A DNA stretch of 64,000 bases from positions 6,114,058-6,178,057 of the forward strand of contig JAUPFP010000007.1 of the NCBI GenBank assembly GCA_036925085.1, read 5' to 3'. Origin of the DNA: Brachycybe producta. Taxonomy: Eukaryota > Arthropoda > Diplopoda > Playtdesmida > Andrognathidae. Made by a program: the position numbers and the translations under genes. The notes under the pieces are model-generated. The model had not been told where the DNA came from, did not search any database, and saw only the letters and a program-made list of their open reading frames with translations. Positions 13,438 through 32,100 of this stretch are shown in pieces (position 1 is the stretch's first letter; each line of letters starts with the position of its first letter).

Positions 13438-13803
13438 CAGGTCTGTGTGTGTGAGTGTGTGTGGAATAACATTGGAATTTATATAAATTTGAATAAATGA
13501 AGAAATGAACAGCTTTTTTTATTTCAAGGTCAACTACTGTATATGTTGCACACTCCCCATCCAAGAACCCCATGATATTAAATTGGAGAGGGGAAAAGGT
13601 TTGGAAAGTGTAGTGGGGAGAGAGAGAAAGAAAGAGAGAGAAAGAGAAAGAGAGAAAAAGAGAAAGAAAGAGAGAAAGAGAGAGAAAAAAGAGAGAGAAA
13701 GAGAGAAAGAAAGAGAGAGAAAAAGAGAGAAAGAGAGAGAAAGAGAGAGAAAGAGAGAAAGAAAGAGAGAGAAAGAGAGAAATAAAGAGAGAGAAAAAGA
13801 GAG

Positions 13804-13844
<41 letters not shown>

Positions 13845-14001
13845 GAAAGAGAAAGAGAGAAAGAGAAAGAGAGAAAGAGAAAGAGAGAAAGAGAAAGAGA
13901 GAAAGAGAGAAAGAGAGAGAAAAAGAGAGAAAGAAAGAGAGAAAGAAAAAGAGAAAGAGAGAAAAAGAGAGAGAAAGAAAGAGAGAGAGAAAGAGAGAGA
14001 A

Positions 14002-14034
<33 letters not shown>

Positions 14035-14377
14035 AAGAGAAAGAAAAAGAGAAAGAGAGAAAGAGAGAAAGAAAGAGAGAAAGAAAGAGAGAGAAAAAGA
14101 AAGAAAAACAGAGAGAAAGAGAAAGAGAGAGAGAAAGAGAGAAAAAGAAAGAGAGAGAAAAAGAGAGAAAGAGAGAAAGAGAGAAAGAGAAAAAGAGAGA
14201 AAGAGAAAAAGAGAGAAAGAGAAAAAGAGAGAAAGAGAGAGAGATACGTTTAGGGGGAAAAGTGGGAGGTTGTGACTGAAATTGAAATGAAAGAAGTAAA
14301 AAAAGGAAAAAACGACGCACATGCACAAAATTGCCTGTAATTTTGCTCCTGTCATTTATGACAGGTTACCCCACTAG
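13438..14377 (+). mobile_element. Helitron-like non-autonomous element, plus orientation, with internal GA expansion
   Basis: The right end has the Helitron 3' signature: a palindrome CCTGTCATTTATGACAGG at 14348-14365, eight bases (TTACCCCA), then CTAG at 14374-14377 followed by T. The left part (from about 13438, GTCTGTGTGTGTG) aligns in inverted orientation with the element at 14563-14835, including ATTTATATAAATTTGAATAA, AAGGTCAACTA and GACTGAAATTGAAATGAAAG. A GA tract of about 627 bp interrupts the alignment; the partner has about 20 bp of GA/CT there. There is no Rep/helicase ORF. The exact 5' end is uncertain. Confidence 0.68.
13618..14244. repeat. Polypurine GA/GAAA microsatellite
   Basis: About 627 bp consist almost entirely of A and G on the plus strand, in the pattern GAGAGAAA with GAAAAAGA variants. 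Three open frames across it (K/R/E-rich on plus, S/L/F-rich on minus) exist only because the repeat lacks stop codons. A mirror-symmetric polypurine tract of this length could form a triplex; that is inference. Confidence 0.95.
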
Positions 14378-14562
14378 TATTATTAATATTAAACACTCCT
14401 GCTGGAAAGCCAAGTGAATTTTTTGCAAACAAATTTATTATAATTTTTCTCAAAGTTGAACTTTGAAGAAAGTTGATATTTACAATACAAAAATGTATCA
14501 TATATAAACATTTAAGTATATAAATACACATATTTATTTATATAATATAAAATTATAATATA

Positions 14563-14835
14563 CTAGTGGGGTAACCCGTCATAAATGACGGGAGCAAAAT
14601 TCACAGGCAATTGTGCGCATGCACGTCGTTTTTTCCTTTTTTACTCCTTTCATTTCAATTTCAGTCACCCCCTCCCACTTTTCTCTCTCTCTCTCCCCTT
14701 CTGCACTTTCCAAAGGAAGAGTTCAACATATAGTTGACCTTGAGAAAAAAAACGGTTCATTTATTCAAATTTATATAAATTCTGACGTGCTTCAATGGTT
14801 TTTGTTACTCCACACACACAAACACACATACCTGG
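14563..14835 (-). mobile_element. Helitron-like non-autonomous element, minus orientation
   Basis: Read on the minus strand, this element ends in the hairpin CCCGTCATTTATGACGGG, then TTACCCCA, CTAG and T. These are the same features as in the element ending at 14377. The two share about 270 bp of recognisable sequence in opposite orientation, separated by 185 bp (14378-14562). The 5' boundary is guessed from the end of similarity at the GTGTGTG tract and may extend to about 14875. No coding capacity. Confidence 0.68.
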
Positions 14836-14879
14836 GATATTATATATATAATAATATACATATATATTGAGACATTTGG

Positions 14880-15640
14880 GGCCCGCCGCTTATTTTTTTC
14901 TTTAATTTGCACTTCATTTTGGGGTTTAACGTCATCCTGTAGTTTTGTTTGGCTTCTGGGTCACTCGGTACTTTTTGTACCCAGTGACCCAGATGTCATA
15001 TGTTTTGATCTTGACCTTTTAATTCCTCCTCATTTTTTTCTTCCACATGAGTGGAGTTATCTATTTTTAATTCGATCTTGTTTTCGTTTCTCCTGTTATC
15101 ACCTATGTGTGATAACAGGGGATGAATCATGATTTTGGCCAAATGGATCAATCTTTTGATTGGTCTATTTGGGCCAAAATATTAAAGTAACCAATTGTAA
15201 AGTTGTGCCCTGAGAATCCGACTTGTGGATTCTCAGGGTATATAAAGTCATTTTTGTATGCCAATTGCCTATGCCCAATTTTGGCTAGGTTCATAGATTT
15301 TTATTTTCAAAAGTTAATATTATTTTTGTGTTGTGCTTAAAAACCAGTTCGCCAATCTTATGTTTTATCTGCGAAATAAACCATTTTCTACTTTAACTAA
15401 ACCAGTGGTGTTTTATTTATTGGAACTTAAATTTTGCGGTTGTGAACTTCATCATTTTTGCAGGTCTTCACCTTTCTTGGATACTTCGAGGTTCCAACAG
15501 GTGCAAACCTGCAACGTACGAGTGAGTATATTTGACACGATTCTTAGGGCAGATTTATGGACGAAAGTCCGAGAGATACAGAGAATAAAGATCCTCAAGA
15601 CTGTGAAGTCTTTTGCCAGAGACTAGTGAGGACATAAAAT
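14880..15640 (+). mobile_element. Possible solo LTR or retroelement fragment with stacked hairpins
   Basis: Four near-perfect hairpins lie in 285 bp: 14955-14993 (17-bp arms, one mismatch), 15092-15119 (11-bp arms), 15133-15179 and 15208-15238 (12-bp perfect arms). The last is directly followed by TATATAAAG at about 15239, with AATAAA at about 15376. The LTR at 53604 also has a long hairpin immediately before its TATA box. I could not find terminal repeats or a target duplication, so the LTR reading is inference. It is hairpin-rich DNA at minimum. Confidence 0.4.
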
Positions 15641-15838
15641 AGACGTTATATTGGTCTAGTCCTCCCGGGCCAGTAGAATTAGTGACCTAGCCACTCACTA
15701 TCAATACGAGTAAAAACTCGCTCGTATTAACCTAAAAGAGCAGATTCTACTAACGGAAAACGGTCCGTCACAATATATATATTTGTATATATATGTATAC
15801 ATTTATATATGTATATATGTATATATATATGTATATGT

Positions 15839-15924
<86 letters not shown>

Positions 15925-16206
15925 TTTATACATACAATAATTTATTAATGATTTACAATTAAATTATAACAAACTAAATTAACTGAAAATAATTACGATT
16001 AACATGTTCTATGTGTGATTTTTCGCATATAGTCAATGGGAAGCCGGCAGGCTTGTATCTATAGGAGGCATTACGTCTATGTAACGCTCAAACCTTGTAT
16101 AAATAAGTTACCATGTAAAGAGGGTCCGACATCTGTGGCTCCCTCTATTATTTACAGTTGAAAATGCTCTCAAATTACGAACGAAAGTTACAAAACGAGA
16201 TTAAAA
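15641..16206. other. Spacer with TA microsatellite, upstream of TBC1D23
   Basis: Contains a pure or near-pure (TA)n run from about 15771 to 15921. The 16040-16206 part is more mixed in base composition and may hold the TBC1D23 promoter and 5' leader. No TATA box or exon could be assigned. Confidence 0.6.
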
Positions 16207-22700
<6,494 letters not shown>

Positions 22701-23544
22701 TACATCTGAAGAGAGAGACTCCCATTTTTTTTGTAAATTATTTTCTTGTCGCCAGTCTCACTGATCTTTTGAAAAGTGATATAAACAAAAGAGCCCACGA
22801 GAGCTTACAAGTTCTACACTGATTTAAAAGATTTTTAAGGGTTTTATCTGTAAAGTGATAATTAGAACTGTATAAACGTGGAAGTTACATTTTCCACAGT
22901 CTTACTTCTGTGAATAGTTGTGTCAAGTTCAGAATTTGGTACAAATTGGATTAAATAAACTTTTTTGTGGTCCTGTAATGTATGCGTTCAAAATTGGTCG
23001 TTTTTTTAACAGATGTTGCAAAATATATAAATATGCATGCAAATCGATTTTTTCTTGCATTTTATTTGCAAATGTTACAGTCAGAACATCAAATTATAAA
23101 ACTATTTTGAACTAGATTAGGATTAGTTACTTAAGGCCCTTTTAGAGCTCAATAAAAAAAAAACTCAGAAAAAACTTCTAAAAGTAATACTTTTCTATGT
23201 AATGTAATTCAGTACAATCTATGTACATTTGTGATTCTATGTCTTTTCAGAGTTCTCTTTAAATTTCCAAAGATTTTATACTCTGAAATGACAGTTTTCT
23301 TTAAAGATACAGTGACCTTTATTTCAGAGTTTATCATCATTGCAGCAACCAGTTAAATTTGACTAACCTGGCGTTAAAATATAATAACATTTTTGTATAA
23401 TTTATGTTTTCGGAGGAGTTTTTTCATTCAACTCTAGACAGACCTTTAGGGTAAAGCCGGAGATGAGGTAGTTAGTTTAGATTTGGTTCTGTTGAAAACT
23501 AGTTTCGACTATTCTGCGTTGTTGTTTTGACTAACACAAATGTA
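22701..23544. other. TBC1D23 3' flank
   Basis: Unique AT-rich sequence. ATTAAATAAAC near 22952 and CAATAAAAAA near 23150 are candidate polyadenylation signals for TBC1D23. No gene seen. Confidence 0.55.
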
Positions 23545-23880
23545 CAGGATATCTATAAAGTTCTTATCTATTTTTGTGAAATAAACCAACAAAACCCGAT
23601 CAGCTGCATCGCCTGATCTAATATACCCTTTAAGACTTCTTTATATGCCGCTTTATTAAATCATTGTAATGGCTGTAAAACAAAATAACTCCACAAATGA
23701 TACAGGACGTGTTTAGAAATGCCGTTTAAAGGTTTGAGCTGTGTAAACATACTGATGGGGCACATGTTAAAAATAACTTTAATTATTCAGTAAATATTAA
23801 GCCTCTATTCTTTTATTATTGAATTCCACATATGGCCCAGTTAATTTACAAAAATAGATAGAAACTTTACAGACATCCTG
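23545..23880. mobile_element. Mariner-like miniature element with TA duplication
   Basis: CAGGATATCTATAAAGTTC at the left and the inverted GAAACTTTACAGACATCCTG at the right form terminal arms of about 35-40 bp, flanked by TA on both sides. No coding sequence. The superfamily is inferred from terminus and TA site only. Confidence 0.68.
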
Positions 23881-24234
23881 TACAAAACAACTTATTCTGC
23901 AATTTATAGCCCGTATACAGTGAAAATAACATAATAACCTCAAACGTTCAATCGTACTTGTTATTCTTTGTAAATGGGGTATTAAAAACAACCTTAAATA
24001 ACATTTTTTTTTATAAAACAAGTCTAGTAAATTTAAACACGTATTTAAAGTAAGTAGGCAGTTTGAAAAGGGCAAGTTTGAAATTATTGCCTAAACTTTT
24101 AAGTAGAAGAATGTAAACTTCGAATTTTAAATTGTCTTAAAAATTAATATTTTTTAAAATAAAATTTATATCAATTTGCACATTCCGTCATTCATCGATT
24201 TATTTAGCAGAGTAACGTCCAATCCATAGAATTA

Positions 24235-24382
24235 CAGTGGAATTTCGATTAGCTGGATCTCGGTAATCCGGAACAGCTTTTATCATAATAGTTTCTCAGT
24301 GTTTACGACTAACTTCTTGATAGTTAAGGAGAAAAAGGACCAGGTCATATCACGTTTAGTCCGGATAATTGAGATTCCATAT
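24235..24382. mobile_element. Degenerate pogo-like miniature element
   Basis: CAGTGGAATTTCGATTAGCTGG at the left and an inverted, decayed CCGGATAATTGAGATTCC at the right. TA precedes the left end. The right terminus abuts the target duplication of the hAT element at 24386. Confidence 0.55.
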
Positions 24383-24385
24383 GAA

Positions 24386-25368
24386 TAGGGATAGGCCATT
24401 CGAATCCCGCGAATCTCGAAAAAGATTCGAGATTCAAAAACTCGAATCTTCACCGCTTTTTTCGTTTTTCGAATCCTAACATAAAAAAAATTGTTAAAAA
24501 CTTTGATAAAACTCCATTGACGTCCAATAGACTAACAAAAAGCTTCGATTGTTGCAATTTTGGTTGCAATTCTGGATTACCAGTATCACCTTGTGCCCTG
24601 AGTGCCGCACCGTTTTTTTTATTAATATTTATATTTATTTATTAAATATTATTTATTAAATAATAAATATTAAAAATTTGTGAAATAATTATTTATTAAA
24701 TAATATTTATTAAATATATTTATTAAATATATTTATTAAATATTATTTATTAAATATTATTTATTAAATATTTATTAAATATTTATTAAATATTATTTAT
24801 TAAATACTATTTATTAAATAATTATTTGTTAAATATTATATATTAAATATTAATTTAATATTTAATATTATTTCATTTATTTGTATCAGGATATTGACAT
24901 TTGCCCTGTAGACAGTTGCCCTAAAACCATTTGCCCTAAACGGACATTTGCCCTAAAACCACTTTCCCTAAAAGGACATTTGCCCTAATCAGTAGTGTAA
25001 ATTCACGTCATTTGGCGTTTTTTGTACGCCACAGGCGCGCAAAAACCTATTTAACATACTCCACCGAAAGACTAAACTATATGAAAAGAGAGAATAAAGA
25101 AGTGGTTTTAGGGCAAATGTCCTTTTAGGGCAAATGTCCCTTTATTGCAAATGGTTTTTAGGGTAAATGTCACTTTAGTGCAAATGTTTTTAGGGAATTT
25201 TAGGGAAAGTCTATTGGGCAAGTGTCTATAGGGCAAATGTCTCACAGCCATTTGTATCGTTTTAATGAATAATAAAGGATTCTTATATGAAGGATTCGTG
25301 AGATTCGAGGGATTCGATAACCTTTTAGGATTTGGATTCGAGAAAATTTACGATTCGTCCCACCTCTA
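24386..25368. mobile_element. hAT-like element, copy 1, carrying a nested insertion
   Basis: Ends TAGGGATAGG and GTCCCACCTCTA. Flanking 8-mers CATATGAA (24378-24385) and CATGTGAA (25369-25376) match at 7 of 8. The internal arms rich in GATTCGAGAATC-type sequence match, in reverse complement, the 385-bp copy at 26593. The extra length comes from an ATTAAATATT run (about 24620-24870) and the insertion at 24888-25249. Confidence 0.8.
24888..25249. mobile_element. Nested element with tandem TTGCCCTAAA terminal repeats, MULE-like
   Basis: The 9-bp ATTTGTATC flanks both ends (24879-24887 and 25250-25258). The arms consist of repeated ACATTTGCCCTAAAA units on the left and their reverse complement (TTTTAGGGCAAATGT) on the right, around a centre with ACGCCACAGGCGCGC. 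A 9-bp duplication suggests a Mutator-like origin; that assignment is inference. It sits inside the hAT element, giving their relative ages. Confidence 0.75.
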
Positions 25369-25720
25369 CATGTGAACGTTAAATCACACCGTTGATACCC
25401 TTCTAGTTTCTAAAACACTATCCATTTTTTCTTTCTTAAAAAGCTGTTTTCAAACTGTAGAGTAACCTAAGTTCCATTGATAATTTAACTTCAACATCAT
25501 ACTCAATTATTGCGATTGTATTATTCTAACGATTAACATTTAATAGCAACATGTTACAGGATATAAAAATATATCCAAATATGTAGTTGACGAACAAACG
25601 TATACAATGTATAACAATGTGAAACTAAGACTTTTTCGTCTACGCTTCTATTATCACATTATATCACTACAAGTAACTGAATAAATTAATAAACAAACAT
25701 AGATAAATTAACTCTGTTTA

Positions 25721-25981
<261 letters not shown>

Positions 25982-26169
25982 TTTTCTTACCTTATAAAAA
26001 GTACTTTTTTTAAACCGGTTAAATGATCGCATCTGGCCATCGAGAGAGAAAAAAGATCACAGTCTAAACTTCGAGACTCATATCACAGTGTTTTTGTTGT
26101 GTGTGTGTGTGTGTGCAGTGAACGCAGAACTTGTCCATAAAACACAAAACATAACAAGCGAACATTATC

Positions 26170-29100
26170 TTAACTCAAAATGTCTTCTGGCAACTCAAGC
26201 ATTTCACGCAAACGTTGAACACACAATCTGGATCCATCATATGCGTCTTTACTAACCATTACGAGGTTTAGAAAACCGTGAGGCAAACCGTCTAAGATAT
26301 CGAGACCAACTTTAACGTCCAAACTACGGAGATTCTTACAGAACATAACAGCATCGTCAAGAAACGGATCTAAATGAGTAGACTGAAACGACAAATGATA
26401 ACAAATTAAGATGGAAATCATTTCATGGTTTTTTTCTCTTTCATTTTCTAGACATGCGGCAGAAAAACGAGAACGCTTTTTCGTTATCTAATTAACTAGT
26501 GCTAATAAGACAATTTAAAGATCTATTTTAAACCAGAAATGTAAAAAAAAAAAGATTTACAAATTTTTTATTAAAAGTTTCTTTAAAAATACTAGAGGTG
26601 GGACGAATCCTAAATTTTCTCAAATCCGAACCTTAAAAGGTTCTCGAATCTCCCAAATCTCAAATACTTCATATAAGAATCCTATATTATTCATTAAGAA
26701 GATAAAAATAAATTAAATAAAACAGTGTGGCACTCAGGGTCGCCACAAGGTGATATTGGTGATCTGGGTACCACTGAAATTGCAACAATTGCCGTTTTTT
26801 GTTAGTGAACGCTTCTATTGGACGCCAATGAAGTTAAAATTAATTTAACCAAAGTTTTTAACAATTTTTTTAGGTTAGAATTCGAAAGATTCGAAAGACG
26901 AAAAATGCGCGGAGATTTTGAATCTCGAATATTTTTCAAGATTCGCGGGATTTGAGGATTAGAATATCCCATCCCTAAAAACTATTAATTTTTATTTTCG
27001 TTTTTCACTTAAATTCAGTTCAAAGTGTCAACGGTTCCTTGAAATGTGGATATTCTGCTTTTCAGAAAGAAAATATTAAGGAATAAACCCAGTTTTTCTT
27101 AAAGGTGAAAAATGTTCCTGAAGAATGAAACCTAGCTAGCAAAATGGACTTAGAGTTCAACAATCATTAAAATGAGTTGAGTTAACTCAAAACTAAATAA
27201 AGTAAAAAATCCCCATGCATATTTTGCAACCAAAATAATACCTGGACACAATATTCAATTAGCGATTACAAATTATCGATAAAAACTCAGTTCAAATGAA
27301 TTAAAAGTAGCTAGAATCAAATTTCAATTAACCTAGTTTAGAACAATAAGTGAATTTTCAATCACTTTCATATCAAAAGATCCATTTTTAAGAGGCTACA
27401 CATCACAAAACTACTTCGAAAAATCATCACAAAGAGCGCTAGCATAGTTCTTTCTATCGCGCCCATAGACCCAATGTTGAAGAAAAAATGTTAATTTTTA
27501 AAATACACAGTCGCGGCAATATGTTTATTTTTCATATTTAAAGTTGTCCAATAATACTTTTTCAAAGTGCAATGTGCACTTTAAATATATGCTGATCAAG
27601 TGATAGAATGACAAAAAATTGTTAAGTGCGGTTATATTTTAACAACTATTTCAATATCGCGAATTCTAACTCTTATGTTAAACTAAATTGAGTACGCGCT
27701 CGTAAGCAAAAAAAACAACAAAATCCATTAAAATGCTCGTAAAAATAATAAAAAAAGACAGAAAAAAAATCAGCAAGTCCGCCACTGTGTTAACTTCACT
27801 TTGGTTTAACTGTGGCTTTTAAAATTATTTTTAGGTACTTTTACGAGCATTTTAATGGATAATTTTTTTTTGCTTACGAGCGCGTACTCAATGGAGTCTA
27901 ACGTAAGAGTTAAAAATTCGCGATTTTGAAATATTTTTTTAAAAATATAACCGCACTTACCAATTTCTTGTCATTATATCACTATTATTTACACTATTTT
28001 TGAAGTGCACACTGCACTTTGAAAAATTAAAATTGGACAACTTATAAATATGAAAAATAAACACATTTACCGCGACTGTGTGGGCTCAAAAGAAAAACGA
28101 TGCTAGCAGTCTTTGCAGAGATTTTTCTAAGTAGTTTTGCGATGTAACCTCATAAGAAAAAATGTGCATGTTCCTTAATATGTCCTTTGGGTAAATTTAG
28201 GTAATTTGCGAAATTTTCATAACGTTGTGCATTACTGTTTAGTTTCTAGAGCTACTTATGTAACTTTAGAACTACAAAATTAATCGCATCTCGTGAAACT
28301 CTGCAGTGTCAAGGTTCTTAATTGACTTCTTTACTCTTCTAGTCTCAAACAACAATTTCAATTTTTTTTTCAGAGTTGCTTCTGAAATGCAGAGTAACCA
28401 GAAAACCATTAATCCAATCACCTATTCGAAACTCATCTTAAAGCAATTAACCATATTTTTTCTCTTTACCTTCTGAAATTCTTATGTAAAAAGCTTATTT
28501 TTAAAGGTATCATTATGAAATTTTTTTCTGGTTTTAAGTTTTAGTTTCTCAGCCTCATCGTTTTTCTGCATCAAGCCAAAGAATTTAATAAGCAAAAGAC
28601 TTTGAAAACAGACCAAGAAACGTGTCGGTGGCATCTGTCTCAGAATTTCATTAGAAGCAAGATACGGCGACAAGTAATTGTTTTGAATGATTTTTAACTT
28701 ATTTGATTCCTCCATAAGAATTGCCTTAAGTCCACCGTCCTCCAAAACACGGTTAGCAAAAACCCCAGGAGACTTTGGTGAAGATGCTTTCCTTTCGTTC
28801 TTACACGACGACGACAACATTCCCGACAATCCTCCGAAAACTCTACCAGTTAATGATCCCATTCTCTCCGTAATGCGTTGAGAAACGGCAGCTGGCATTT
28901 CGAACAAGATATTCTCTTCCGAATCCATCGATTCCGACCTTAGAACAGCTTTATGTTGTTTCTCATCTATGTCTAATATGTACCAGTCCATAAAATCTGA
29001 GACATAGTCTCTCTCTCCATTTGTTTCCTTTTTCATTGCCACCACCAAACCCATATTGTTATCATCACCTTTTATTTCGGAGTCGCTGCTGGCCGACGGA

Positions 29101-32100
29101 TCGACGGTAGCAACCGACTCGCTACTTGCACTGACTTCAGTGTCGACAGCCAGAACTTCAGACGCTGAAACCTCTTCGAAAGATTCACTCTCACTTGTGC
29201 TTTGACTAAGTGTCAGTCCACCTACACCTTTATTAATGGAGTTCACGTTAAGACCGTGTGTATCTGATCCAGATTCGGAGGCCGGTCCGATACTTTCGGA
29301 ACGAGACATATCCGTGTCATCGTCCGAAGGAAACCCTGCATAGGCTGTGCAATAAAAAGAAACTTCAGGTCGATACAATAAAAAATTATGCGTTCAATAA
29401 AACCTTTTAGACACCGTAACAAGAATCCAAATGGCAAGAGAGGATCCATAATGCAAAGAAGTCTCGAAGGAGAAGGCACAAAATCGATTAAAACTGGCGT
29501 ATACAGAGCAAAAACGGCATCTGGTTTTCGTATCCCCATCTCGATCGCTTTCAAAGTAACCGCCAAAATCAAGTTCCCGCCTGCACTGTCTCCAACCAGA
29601 CATATTTTCTCACCAGTACTACCTATAACACAAATGATTACGTGAAGTCGTTTTAGTCGTTTATACCACAACTCGTTTTAGTATAAAACAAGGTTCTCTT
29701 TATAAAGGTTAAGTAAAGCAGGTCATGTTCGTTTGGTCAAACGCCCATTTAAGAAACTGACACGAGACCAAACGGACATGCCCTGCTTTACCTAACCTTT
29801 ATAAAAAGAACCTTTTTTACGATATCTGATATCGTCTCATTTTTAATGGGCTCACCTGTATAATACATTTTCTCCACAAAAACTATAGAATCAACTTAAA
29901 GATTTGACTCTCTTCAAGGAACTCTCCAATAAATAATCCCACTCACTTAACATAGTTTATGAACAGCTGATTTTTGAAATCTTGATTATTGTCTTTCGGG
30001 ATCGAAATTAAGAAAAACTAGAAAGAGTTTTCGAAACTAGAAGCGTTTTTCAATCACTTAAGGGTATTTAATGTTGATATTTTTTCAAAATAAAACTTTT
30101 TATAGACAAAAATTTAAAATGTTGCTTACAATTGGGTCATTTGCAAATCCACATGAAAACCTTATTTTAAAATACATCAACATGAAAAAACCATTAAGAG
30201 ACTACATCGCAAAATTACTTAGAAAAATCTCCACAAAGAGCGCTAGCATCGTTTTTCTATTGAGTCCATAGACCCAATGTTAAAGAAAAAATGATAATTT
30301 TTAAAATACACTGTCACACCAATATGTTTATTTTTCATATTTAAAGTTATCCAATATTACGTTTTCAAGTGTATTGTGCACTTTAAATATATGCTGATCA
30401 AGTGATTCAATGACAAAAATTGGTAAGTGCGGTTATATTTTTAAAAACTATTTCAAAATCGCGAATTGTAACTTTTATGTTAAACTCCATTGCGTACGCA
30501 CTCATAAGCAAAAATATCCATTAAAATGCTTGTAAAAATAATTTTTAAAAAATCAGAAACACTTCAGCACGTGCGCCAATGTGTTGGCTTCACTGTGGTT
30601 TACATGTGGTTTTTAAAATCACTTCTACGTATTTTTACGAGCATTTTAATAGATATTTTTTTCTTATTTGGGCATACTCAATGGAGTTTAACATAAAGAG
30701 TTAGAAATTCACGATTTTGAAATACTTTTTAAAAATAGAAGGACACTTACCAATTTTTGTCATTCTATCAATAGATCAGCATATATTTAAGGTGTACATT
30801 GCACTTTTAAAAATAAAAATTGGACAACTTTAAATATAAAAAATAAACATACTGTGTATTTTTAAAAATTAACGTTTTTTATTTAACATCTGGTCTATGT
30901 GCTCAATAGAAAAACGATGCTAGCGCTTTTTCCGGAGATTTTTTCAAAGTAATGTTGTGAAGTATCCTCTTAAGTGATTGTGCTGCCCTTCTAAAACACA
31001 AAAGTTTCTCTTCATTTTGCACCTGAATGACAGAATAATTAGAGTTCGAGAAGCGTTCACACTTTAAAAATTACCTTAATACAAACTTTCTTTCTCTAAA
31101 TGAATGCTCTGAATAATATTTATACATTTTAGATTATTTTGTTACCTAAGCGATTCGAATTGGCGACTGCCCAAGCGTAAGCATAAAAACACTCTTCAAA
31201 AGGACGAGGAAAAGGAGCATCAGGTGCCAACGAGTAATCGATGCACATTAGCGGAACGTTCAACTTTGTGGCCCAATCGAGAAGATAAACCTGAAAACCA
31301 CGAAACAAGGAGTTTTAAACATTTCCCCAAGACTTAACATATCGTAAGAATTTACTTCGTGAGACTTAGATGACTGAGCCACGAATCCACCACCGTGGAC
31401 GTGAATAACGAGATGTGAAGAAGGCGGCATAACAGAAATGGAACGCTTTCCGAGAAGTTCCTCTTCATCAAACTACAAGTAGATAAGTTCAATAAAAACA
31501 ACAATAGAAAAAAAAAGCAAACAGTTATGAGAAAACCATACTTGTCCTTCTCGAGCTGAAGCAGAAAGTAGACGACACGAGATCGGAGCCGGAGCAAAAT
31601 GAGACGACGGAATCGGAATTTCGACGAATGATGTTCCCATCTTATGTTTCGGTAATTTCAACGGCTTGGGAGTCAACTGAAATACTTTGTTCACAACCAG
31701 ATTAGAATACAACATCCCAGGAACATGCTAAAACCAAAAAAAAGTTTTAAACGGTTTCATCGAAGATGAAAAGTAGTGCTGAAGAGCATAAACGTCATGT
31801 AAACGTTTTTCAGGTACAACATTACAATAAAAATTCCTGCCTGAACGAAATGATTCTCCTGCAGAAGCCAAAAAGCTTTACAGAAGTCAACAGACGCCCT
31901 GTGTGTCACTTCTACGATCCTCTTCGCCCTTTCTTCCGGATAGTAAGCGTACTTTCCACAACTGAATAAGGAGCCGGTCGTACGTGATACGATTCCTCCC
32001 GTGCTGAAGTAAGCATCGCTAAACGAAGCCATTGCCAACGCGAGGAACTTTAATGGCTTCATCATCGATTCACAAAACTGTAAAAAAATAAACATATAAA

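Noticed and set aside
13421-14355. Three 250-300-codon frames of K/R/E or S/L/F across the GA tract
   Set aside because: A GA repeat has no stop codon on either strand; the frames end as soon as the tract ends.
12930-16063. One large element bounded by GATACAGGCCTGCCAGC and its inverse
   Set aside because: Similarity covers only about 28 bp and no target duplication was found.
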